Below, piece by piece: positions 1-5,950 of a DNA stretch of 13,275 bases. The stretch comes from Accumulibacter sp036625275 (GTDB lineage Bacteria > Pseudomonadota > Gammaproteobacteria > Burkholderiales > Rhodocyclaceae). The notes under the pieces are model-generated. The model was not told where the DNA came from. It saw only the letters and a list, made by a program, of their open reading frames with translations, and did not search any database. The number at the start of each line of letters is the position of its first letter. Position 1 is the first letter of the stretch. The stretch is from assembly GCF_036625275.1 (NCBI RefSeq), contig NZ_JAZKUD010000098.1, forward strand, positions 1 to 13,275. The letters are read 5' to 3'. Made by a program: the position numbers and the translations under genes.

Positions 1-127
1 CATCGCGGGCCGGCTACGGCGGCGCGGAGCAGTGCTCCGCGAAACCCCGCCTGCGTTCCACGGCCCGCGCTGCATCGCGGGCCGGCTACGGCGGCGCGGA
101 GCAGTGCTCCGCGAAACCCCGCCTGCG
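1..127. repeat. Tandem palindromic GC-rich repeat, two copies with 72-bp period
   Basis: The first 55 bases of the unit recur exactly at 73-127. Each copy contains a perfect 9-bp inverted repeat around a single central base (23-41 and 95-113, arms CGCGGAGCA/TGCTCCGCG). Copy 1 is also enclosed by an outer 9-bp inverted pair, CGCGGGCCG (4-12) and CGGCCCGCG (61-69), so the unit can fold into a nested hairpin. Copy 2 loses the outer right arm where the next repeat begins. It resembles REP/BIME-type intergenic repeats. The array starts at the window edge, so more copies may lie upstream. No ORF is supported here. Confidence 0.85.
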
Positions 128-174
128 CCCCCGCAAGGGGGAGGGGTGATTCGTGAGTCGCTGACGCCACTTTC
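127..174 (+). repeat. Dispersed hairpin repeat, copy A
   Basis: A short hairpin, CCCCC-GCAA-GGGGG, is followed by a conserved tail of the form GATTCGnGAGTCGCTnAC. A second, clearly related copy lies at 3624-3673 in the same orientation, with a GCGA loop and the tail GATTCGAGAGTCGCTCAC. Both loops fit the GNRA tetraloop pattern. The two copies bracket the secD-secF-lipoprotein block. It is probably a chromosome-wide intergenic repeat. Confidence 0.65.
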
Positions 175-255
175 ACATTAATCATTCTCGGGCGGCTGGT
201 CCTGCAAGTCGCGCCCGTGTCATCTGAACGCAAGCATCCGCAAGCCTCCCTATCC

Positions 256-2127
256 ATGAATCGTTATCCGCTCTGGAAATACCTCATCGTCGCCTTCGCA
301 GTGCTTTTCGGCCTGGTCTACACCCTGCCGAACTTCTTCGGCGAATCACCCGCGGTCCAGGTTTCCAGCGCCAAGGCCACGCTCAAGGTGGATGAGAAGA
401 CCCGCGAACGCGTCGCCAGCACCCTGCAGACGGCAGGTATCGAGCACAGCGGGATCTTCCTCGACAGCAACGGCGTCAAGGCGCGTCTGCGGAGTACGGA
501 CACCCAGTTGCAAGCGAAAGATCTGCTGGAAAAGCAGTTCAACCCCGACGCCAGTAATCCACAGTATGTCGTGGCGCTGAATCTGCTGTCGAGTTCGCCG
601 CAGTGGCTGAGCAGTTTGCACGCCTTGCCGATGTATCTCGGTCTGGACCTGCGCGGAGGTGTCCATTTCCTGCTGCAGGTCGACATGAAAGGGGCCATCA
701 CCAAGCGCCTTGATGCAATCAGTGGCGATCTGCGCACGCTACTGCGCGACAAGACCATCCGCCACGCCGGAATCCTCCGTGAAGGTGAGCGGGTGGTGAT
801 TCGCTTCCGCGACAACGAGACGCGCAGCAAGGCGCGCATCGCTCTCGAGGACAACCAATCCGACCTGCTCCTGGCTGACCAGGGAGAGGGCGATGAGTTG
901 AAGCTGGTCGCCACGCTCAAGCCCGAAGCGATCAAACGCCTCCAGGAATTCGCGATCAAGCAGAACATGACCACCCTGCACAATCGGATCAACGAACTCG
1001 GCGTCGCTGAACCGGTGATCGCCCAGCAGGGCGCCGACCGCATCGTTGTACAGTTGCCGGGGGTGCAGGACACGGCCAAGGCGAAGGACATTCTCGGCCG
1101 CACCGCAACGCTGGAGATCCGCATGGTCGACGACACCCCCGGCGCCGTCGAGGCAGCACAGGCCGGCGGTCAACCACCTTTTGGCGCTGAACTCTATGTG
1201 GAACGCGGCGGCATGCCACTGCTGGTCAAGAAACAGGTGGTACTGACTGGCGAACGGCTGACCGACGCGCAGCCGGGTTTCGACAACCAGACCCATGAGC
1301 CCGCCGTCCACCTGACTCTCGACTCGGCTGGAGCCCGTATCTTCAAGGACATCACACGCGACAATGTCGGCAAACGCATGGCCATCGTGCTGGTCGAAAA
1401 GGGCAAGGGCGAGGTCGTCACCGCGCCCGTCATCCGGGCCGAGATCGGCGGCGGTCGCGTGCAGATTTCCGGCCGCATGAGCACCATGGAAGCCAATGAC
1501 ACGGCGTTACTGCTGCGTGCCGGATCGCTGGCCGCACCGATGGAGATCATCGAGGAACGTACCATCGGCCCGAGCCTCGGTGCCGAGAACATCAAGAAAG
1601 GTTTTCTGTCGACGATGTGGGGGTTTGCAGCGATTGCCGCATTCATGATCGCCTACTACATGCTCTTTGGTCTGGTTTCGGTGATTGCCCTGGCATCCAA
1701 CCTGCTTTTCCTGGTCGCCCTCCTCTCCCTGCTGCAAGCAACGCTGACTCTGCCGGGAATCGCCGCCATCGCGCTGGCGCTGGGCATGGCGATCGACGCC
1801 AACGTCCTGATCAACGAGCGGATCCGAGAAGAACTGCGCAATGGCTCGACGCCACAAGCGGCAATTCATACCGGTTACGAGCGCGCCTTCGGGACGATCC
1901 TCGACTCGAATATCACGACGCTGATTGCCGGCATCGCCCTGCTGATTTTCGGATCCGGGCCGGTTCGCGGCTTCGCCGTGGTGCATTGCCTGGGAATCCT
2001 GACCTCCCTGTTCTCGGCGGTGGTCGTCTCAAGGGCGTTGATCAACCTGATCTACGGCCGTCAGCGCAAGGTCGAATCGCTGGCCATCGGTCAGATCTGG
2101 AAACCGGCCAACAGCGCGGCCAAATAG
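256..2127 (+). CDS. secD: Protein translocase subunit SecD
   Basis: SecD works with SecF in the inner membrane to help the SecYEG/SecA machinery finish export, using the proton motive force to pull substrates into the periplasm. The 623-aa product has an N-terminal membrane segment (about residues 5-26, ending YTLPNFFGE). It also has the LDLRGG motif (about 130-135), a large periplasmic region and a C-terminal block of five predicted membrane helices. That block carries the hallmark AIDANVLINERIREE (D near 514). The length is close to E. coli SecD (615 aa). A GTG at 217 would add 13 residues, but family members begin at MNRYPLWKY, so the ATG at 256 is preferred; neither start has a strong ribosome binding site. 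secF follows after 12 bases. The usual upstream partner yajC is not in view. Confidence 0.96.
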   Translation: MNRYPLWKYLIVAFAVLFGLVYTLPNFFGESPAVQVSSAKATLKVDEKTRERVASTLQTAGIEHSGIFLDSNGVKARLRSTDTQLQAKDLLEKQFNPDASNPQYVVALNLLSSSPQWLSSLHALPMYLGLDLRGGVHFLLQVDMKGAITKRLDAISGDLRTLLRDKTIRHAGILREGERVVIRFRDNETRSKARIALEDNQSDLLLADQGEGDELKLVATLKPEAIKRLQEFAIKQNMTTLHNRINELGVAEPVIAQQGADRIVVQLPGVQDTAKAKDILGRTATLEIRMVDDTPGAVEAAQAGGQPPFGAELYVERGGMPLLVKKQVVLTGERLTDAQPGFDNQTHEPAVHLTLDSAGARIFKDITRDNVGKRMAIVLVEKGKGEVVTAPVIRAEIGGGRVQISGRMSTMEANDTALLLRAGSLAAPMEIIEERTIGPSLGAENIKKGFLSTMWGFAAIAAFMIAYYMLFGLVSVIALASNLLFLVALLSLLQATLTLPGIAAIALALGMAIDANVLINERIREELRNGSTPQAAIHTGYERAFGTILDSNITTLIAGIALLIFGSGPVRGFAVVHCLGILTSLFSAVVVSRALINLIYGRQRKVESLAIGQIWKPANSAAK

Positions 2128-2139
2128 GAACACACACAA

Positions 2140-3084
2140 ATGGAATTTTTCCGGATCAGCAAAGACATCCCGTTCATGCGGCATGCGCTGGTGTTCAACG
2201 TCATCTCGCTCTTGACCTTCCTGCTGGCAGTGTTCTTCCTCTTCAGCCGTGGCCTGCATCTTTCGGTCGAGTTCACGGGCGGAACACTGATCGAACTCAA
2301 CTATGCGCAGGCAGCCAATCTGGAAAAAGTCCGCGACGGCCTTGGCAAGGCGGGTTACACCGATTTCTCGGTACAGAACTTCGGCTCCAGCCAGGATGTT
2401 CTGATTCGCCTGCCCCTCAAGGCCGAGCAGAACACGGCCAAGATCGGCGAAGCCGTGATGCAGTCCCTCGCCACCGAAGCGCCGGGTGCGACGCTGCGTC
2501 GGGTCGAGTTCGTTGGCCCGCAGGTTGGCAAGGAACTCGCGGAAAACGGCGCCCTGGCGCTCTTGCTGGTAGTCATCGGCATCGTCGTTTACCTGGCTTT
2601 TCGCTTCGAGTGGCGTTTTTCGGTATCGGCGATCATCGCCAACCTTCATGATGTAATCATCATTCTCGGTTTCTTTGCCTTTTTCCAGTGGGAATTCTCG
2701 CTCTCGGTGTTGGCAGCCGTACTGGCCGTCCTCGGCTACTCGGTCAACGAGTCGGTCGTCGTTTTCGACCGCGTCCGCGAGACCTTCAAGAAAGTCCGTG
2801 GACTCACCACACCGCAGGTGCTCGACCACGCGATCACCAGTACCATTTCGCGAACCATCATCACGCATGCCTCGACGCAAATGATGGTGCTGTCGATGCT
2901 GCTCTTCGGTGGCGAGACCTTGTATTACTTCGCTCTGGCACTGACCATCGGCATCTGTTTCGGCATCTATTCCTCGGTGCTGGTGGCCAGTCCGCTGGTG
3001 ATGTGGCTCGGTGTCTCGCGCGAGCAGTTCATCCGGCCGAAGAAGCAGATCGAAGGCGCCAATGACGAGGGTGCCGTCGTCTAG
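2140..3084 (+). CDS. secF: Protein translocase subunit SecF
   Basis: SecF is the partner of SecD in the inner-membrane SecDF complex. The 314-aa product starts with a membrane segment (about residues 16-38). The periplasmic P1-type segment follows, with the motif VEFTGGTLIEL (about 43-53). Five more membrane helices come after it, including the signature SVNESVVVFDRVRE. The length matches the family (E. coli 323 aa). The ribosome binding site AGGAA (2126-2130) overlaps the secD stop codon and sits nine bases before the ATG, so the two genes are clearly one operon. The reading frame is intact and the codon usage resembles secD. No terminator is evident directly after it. Confidence 0.97.
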   Translation: MEFFRISKDIPFMRHALVFNVISLLTFLLAVFFLFSRGLHLSVEFTGGTLIELNYAQAANLEKVRDGLGKAGYTDFSVQNFGSSQDVLIRLPLKAEQNTAKIGEAVMQSLATEAPGATLRRVEFVGPQVGKELAENGALALLLVVIGIVVYLAFRFEWRFSVSAIIANLHDVIIILGFFAFFQWEFSLSVLAAVLAVLGYSVNESVVVFDRVRETFKKVRGLTTPQVLDHAITSTISRTIITHASTQMMVLSMLLFGGETLYYFALALTIGICFGIYSSVLVASPLVMWLGVSREQFIRPKKQIEGANDEGAVV

Positions 3085-3135
3085 ATGACCCGGTTTTAAG
3101 CAGGTCTGACGTTGATCGGAGCGGGTACGTTCAGG

Positions 3136-3528
3136 ATGTGTTCACGACGAAGACAATCCATAAAACTGAGAATCGTGGCCTTTGCCCTGTTCACGCTCAC
3201 GATGTCTGCCTGCACGAGCACGCGTTATGAATATGTCTTGCCGGCGACCGAATCGGGCCGCCTCTGCATCACACACTGTGCGGGTGTTCAGGAGACCTGC
3301 CGTGGCAACGAAATGCAGCGGGCCCAGTGGGAAAAGGCGGGTTGTGAACGGCGTAACGAATCAAACTACCGTCAATGTACTTCCCGTGCCGTCAGCAAGG
3401 ACGATGTCAAGAAGTGTGACAAGCAGCGCGGCTACTGTTCGGCTACCGAAAGCACCTGGCGCTGCGAAGAGGACTATCGTCGGTGTTTCGTGAACTGCGG
3501 CGGCAGGATATATACCTATACTGAGTGA
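3136..3528 (+). CDS. Small cysteine-rich putative lipoprotein
   Basis: The predicted 130-aa protein has a basic N-terminus (RRRQSIKLR), a hydrophobic core and a lipobox LTMSAC, with the lipidated cysteine at about residue 26. It would therefore be anchored in the inner or outer membrane facing the periplasm. The mature part has ten further cysteines in about 100 residues, several in CxxxC-like spacing, suggesting up to five disulfides, plus many charged residues. I do not recognise a named family. A TTG at 3112 would add eight residues. The ATG at 3136 is preferred because a GGAGCGGG stretch lies about ten bases upstream and it gives a standard signal peptide. The gene sits 51 bases after secF on the same strand and may be cotranscribed, though no functional link to SecDF is implied. 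Confidence 0.75.
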   Translation: MCSRRRQSIKLRIVAFALFTLTMSACTSTRYEYVLPATESGRLCITHCAGVQETCRGNEMQRAQWEKAGCERRNESNYRQCTSRAVSKDDVKKCDKQRGYCSATESTWRCEEDYRRCFVNCGGRIYTYTE

Positions 3529-3544
3529 GGTTCCCTCGGTTTTT
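3527..3544 (+). terminator. Weak possible intrinsic terminator
   Basis: A short stem GAGG/CCTC (3527-3530 with 3534-3537, loop TTC) overlaps the stop codon of the lipoprotein gene and is followed by GG and five T residues (3540-3544). The stem is only 4 bp (5 with a wobble pair), so this is a weak candidate. The position directly after the gene is what favours it. Confidence 0.3.
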
Positions 3545-3552
3545 CGTCTGCC

Positions 3553-3604
3553 AAACGGTCATGACTTTGCAAGATACCCCCGATGATGAAAGCCATGACC
3601 GTTT
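3553..3604. repeat. Imperfect 16-bp inverted repeat with 20-base loop
   Basis: The left arm at 3553-3568 (AAACGGTCATGACTTT) pairs with the right arm at 3589-3604 (AAAGCCATGACCGTTT) at 15 of 16 positions. The loop is 20 bases. No T-run follows, so it is not a standard intrinsic terminator. It could be an alternative transcript-end hairpin for the lipoprotein gene, a regulator site, or a remnant of a small palindromic element. It abuts the C-rich hairpin repeat copy B. Confidence 0.6.
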
Positions 3605-3623
3605 CCCTCTCCCCCGACCCCTC

Positions 3624-3673
3624 CCCCGCGAGGGGGGAGGAGAGATTCGAGAGTCGCTCACGAGACTTCCATA
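3624..3673 (+). repeat. Dispersed hairpin repeat, copy B
   Basis: CCTCCCCC-GCGA-GGGGGGAGG forms a GNRA-capped hairpin (one extra G in the right arm), followed by GATTCGAGAGTCGCTCACGAGACTT. It aligns with copy A at 127-174 over about 45 bases with only scattered differences. It lies directly at the edge of the IS3 remnant. Confidence 0.65.
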
Positions 3674-3726
3674 GTAAGGACGGATTTCATGCTACCAGCC
3701 TTTCCTTCTGTTGTTGATTCCAGTCG

Positions 3727-4000
3727 TCAAGGAATTCCATTGGTGACTTGATAATCCTGCGTTGAATGCTGTCGCTTGCGGTTGTAGAAGACCTCGATGT
3801 ACTCGAAGACTTCGGACTTCATTTCAGCATGCGAGGCATAGCGGACGCCATGAATCCGCTCGTTCTTAAAGCGGTTGAACCCGCTTTCCGTCGGCGCGTT
3901 ATCCCAGCAATTCCCCTTGCGACTCATCGAGCAGGTCATGCCGTATTCCTTGAGCTTCTTCTGGAACGCCTGCCTTGGCGAAATACGCCGCCGCTTTTTT
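3727..4000 (-). pseudogene. IS3-family transposase orfB, 5' end joined to C-terminal fragment
   Basis: The C-terminal 70 codons (3727-3939) carry the end of the rve integrase core. This includes SRKGNCWDNAPTES, which contains the third catalytic acidic residue of the DDE triad, then NERIHGVRY and YNRKRQHS. Upstream, the start of orfB is still visible in another frame: after a run of six A on the minus strand (3995-4000) it reads KKAAAYFAKA. The two parts meet at about 3966-3971 out of frame, which marks a deletion junction. In intact IS3 elements, slippage on an A-run fuses orfA to orfB; here the fusion product would be truncated and inactive. Confidence 0.8.
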
Positions 4001-4250
4001 ATGATTTCAGCTCCCGCTTGAGTTTCAGATTCTCCGTGCGCAGCCGGGAAAGCTCCATTTCCTCCGGCGTCACCATCCTTGTCCCCGGCGCGTTCAGCCG
4101 TCCTTCTCCCGCTGCTTTCACCCAGTTGCGTAGCATCTGGTCGCTCAGCCCCAATTCCTCGCAGACGGCACTCACCCCTTGTCCGTCTTTGACCCGTTTG
4201 ACCGCCAGTTCCTTGAATTCCAGTGTATAGGCTCGCTTCGGTAATTTCAT
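3999..4250 (-). CDS. IS3-family transposase orfA (HTH DNA-binding subunit)
   Basis: The 83-aa protein starts MKLPKRAYTLEFKELAVKRV and contains a helix-turn-helix (about residues 28-47, VCEELGLSDQMLRNWVKA). It ends with a leucine-zipper-like helix (EEMELSRLRTENLKLKRE). This is typical of IS3 orfA, which binds the IS ends and can repress the promoter. The ATG at 4250 is chosen because GGAG lies eight bases upstream; a GTG at 4259 would extend it by three residues. The TAA stop overlaps the A-run used for programmed frameshifting into orfB. orfA looks intact, but its partner is deleted, so only regulatory activity could remain. Confidence 0.85.
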   Translation of the reverse strand: MKLPKRAYTLEFKELAVKRVKDGQGVSAVCEELGLSDQMLRNWVKAAGEGRLNAPGTRMVTPEEMELSRLRTENLKLKRELKS

Positions 4251-4402
4251 CTCTTGCACTCCAAAAGTAACGTCAATCTTACGTCACCCGTGGCAGACGA
4301 AATTTCGGGGGAAGGTCAAGGTGGGCGACGTCCACTTGCGCGGCACGTCTTTTCTTGTGACAAAATTATCGACGACCCCTTCCGACTTTCCGAAAAATCC
4401 CC

Positions 4403-5950
4403 ATGGCGACGATATTCATCAGCTACAAACGAGGCACCGAACTCGACGAGCCGCTCGCCGGCGAACTCTATCGCCGTCTCGCGGCGGCAGGCCATCGGGT
4501 CTTCCGCGACCAGGACAGCCTGATCGTCGGCCAGCCCTGGGCGAAAGCGATCCAGGCGCATCTCGAATCCTGCGACTACCTCGTGCTCCTGCTCTCGGCC
4601 GCGGCGGCGGCCAGCGAAATGGTCGCCGAGGAAGTTCGCCTCGCGCGGCACGCGCAAGCGGCGCGCAATATCGCCGACGGCATCCTGCCGGTGCGCGTCG
4701 CCTTTTCCGGGGAACTGCCCTACAACCTCGGCGCCGCGCTGTCCGGCATCCAGCATGCGACATGGAGCGGTCATGAAGACACCGACCGCCTCACCGCCGC
4801 TCTGCTCGACGCCATCGCACGACCCGGCAAGACCACCAGAGAGGACGTCTGGCACCGCTCCCCGACGGTGCCCCCGGCCAGCCCGGGCGACGGCGCCGCC
4901 GGCCGGCCAGCGGCCGCATGCAACCCGATCGCGCCGCTCGAACAGGCCGGCGCCGCGATGCCCGACTCGCCCTACTACGTCGAGCGCTACGCCGACACGC
5001 TGGCGGCCCGCGAGTGTCGGGCGCACGCCTTCACGCTGGTCATCCGCGGCCCTCGCCAGGTCGGCAAGAGTTCGCTGCTCGGCCGCCTGCTCGGCGATGC
5101 ACGGCGCAGCGAGCAGGCGGTGGTCGCCATCGACCTGCAGCGCTTCTCCGACGCCACGCGCGCCGATCCGGATGGCTTGCTGCGCGAATTCTGCGCCGAG
5201 ATCGAATACCAGTTGTCGCTGCCGCCGAGCATAGACGCGTTCTGGGAGAGCAACGCGCGGCGCGATCCGGGAACGCGCGCGACGCGCTATCTGGAACGCG
5301 AAGTTTTCCCGGCGCTCGGCGGCCGCAAGCTGGTCGTCGGCCTCGACGAATGCGACACCCTGCTCGATCAGCAGAGCGGCCGCCCGTTCTTCTCCTTGCT
5401 GCGCTCCTGGGTCAACGCGGCGCGCGGCAAAAACCCGCCGCATTGGGCACCCTTCAACCTGATGATGGTCGTTGGCACCGAACCGGCGATGCTGATTTCC
5501 GACCTCAACCAGTCGCCGTTCAACGTCGCTACGACGATAGCGATCGACGACTTCGACGAGCCGGAAGTCGACGCGCTGCAAGCGCGCTACGGCGCACCGA
5601 TCCCCGCCGCGGCCGACCGGGCGCGGTTCTACGAACTGCTCCATGGCCACCCCTTCCTGACCCGGCTGGCGCTCAACCAGATCGCCGAAGGCCGCTGGCT
5701 GTACCCGGTCGAAGACGGGAACGCCGATTCGGAGAGCGGGCTCTTCGGCGATCATCTGCGGACCCTGCTGGCGCGCGTCAACTTCGCCGGCCTCGGCGAT
5801 TCGCTGCGCCGCCTGCTAGCCAGCCAGCCGGCGGCCGACGACCACCGCCGCCGACTGATCGAGGGCGGTCTGGTCGTCGAACGGCAGGGCCGCATCGCCG
5901 CCCGCAACGGACTCTACCGGCGCTATTTTGGCCGCGTGCTGAATGGCTGA
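4403..5950 (+). CDS. TIR domain - AAA_35/STAND-like ATPase fusion protein
   Basis: The 515-aa protein opens with a TIR domain (about residues 2-140). It shows the bacterial start IFISYKRG, the BB-loop-like region FRDQDSLIVGQPW (34-46), and S65...S71...E77 in the place of the S..S.WC.EL helix. E77 is therefore the probable catalytic glutamate of a TIR NADase. A Pro/Ala-rich linker (about 141-185) leads to a P-loop ATPase of the AAA_35 type. This begins DSPYYVERYAD, with Walker A GPRQVGKSS (216-224) and Walker B VVGLDECD (D315, E316). The tail is a winged-helix-like segment ending RNGLYRRYFGR. The last 8 bases overlap gene 2, implying translational coupling. The ATG at 4403 has no clear ribosome binding site. 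Inference: effector subunit that depletes NAD or makes a cyclic-ADP-ribose signal when its partner is triggered. Domains are visible; the role is not proven. Confidence 0.85.
   Translation: MATIFISYKRGTELDEPLAGELYRRLAAAGHRVFRDQDSLIVGQPWAKAIQAHLESCDYLVLLLSAAAAASEMVAEEVRLARHAQAARNIADGILPVRVAFSGELPYNLGAALSGIQHATWSGHEDTDRLTAALLDAIARPGKTTREDVWHRSPTVPPASPGDGAAGRPAAACNPIAPLEQAGAAMPDSPYYVERYADTLAARECRAHAFTLVIRGPRQVGKSSLLGRLLGDARRSEQAVVAIDLQRFSDATRADPDGLLREFCAEIEYQLSLPPSIDAFWESNARRDPGTRATRYLEREVFPALGGRKLVVGLDECDTLLDQQSGRPFFSLLRSWVNAARGKNPPHWAPFNLMMVVGTEPAMLISDLNQSPFNVATTIAIDDFDEPEVDALQARYGAPIPAAADRARFYELLHGHPFLTRLALNQIAEGRWLYPVEDGNADSESGLFGDHLRTLLARVNFAGLGDSLRRLLASQPAADDHRRRLIEGGLVVERQGRIAARNGLYRRYFGRVLNG

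Larger units (their letters stand above)
3684..4303 (-). mobile_element. Degenerate IS3-family insertion sequence
   Basis: This minus-strand element has an intact orfA (3999-4250) and only the end of the orfB transposase (3727-4000). About 200 central codons of orfB, including the first two catalytic aspartates, are missing, so it cannot move by itself. Tentative imperfect terminal inverted repeats are ATTTCATGCTACCA (3684-3697) and the complement of TGGCAGACGAAAT (4291-4303), matching at about 11 of 14 positions. The true boundaries are uncertain. It separates the secDF block from the TIR/WD40 gene pair. Confidence 0.75.

Noticed and set aside
217..255. GTG start for secD
   Set aside because: The 13 extra residues are not typical of SecD, and the family start MNRYPLWKY matches the ATG at 256. 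No ribosome binding site supports the GTG.
3527..3604. The two hairpins after the lipoprotein gene as one strong terminator
   Set aside because: The first stem is only 4 bp, and the second lacks a T-run. Only the first is listed, with low confidence, as a terminator.
4330..4402. A sigma-70 promoter before the TIR gene
   Set aside because: TTGCGC and AAATTAT are present but separated by about 20 bases, and no other good pair was seen. Too weak to list as a feature.
4316..5755. A 479-codon open frame on the minus strand opposite the TIR-ATPase gene
   Set aside because: Arg/Ala-rich composition without motifs, while the plus strand encodes a clear TIR and Walker motifs. It is a GC-bias shadow.
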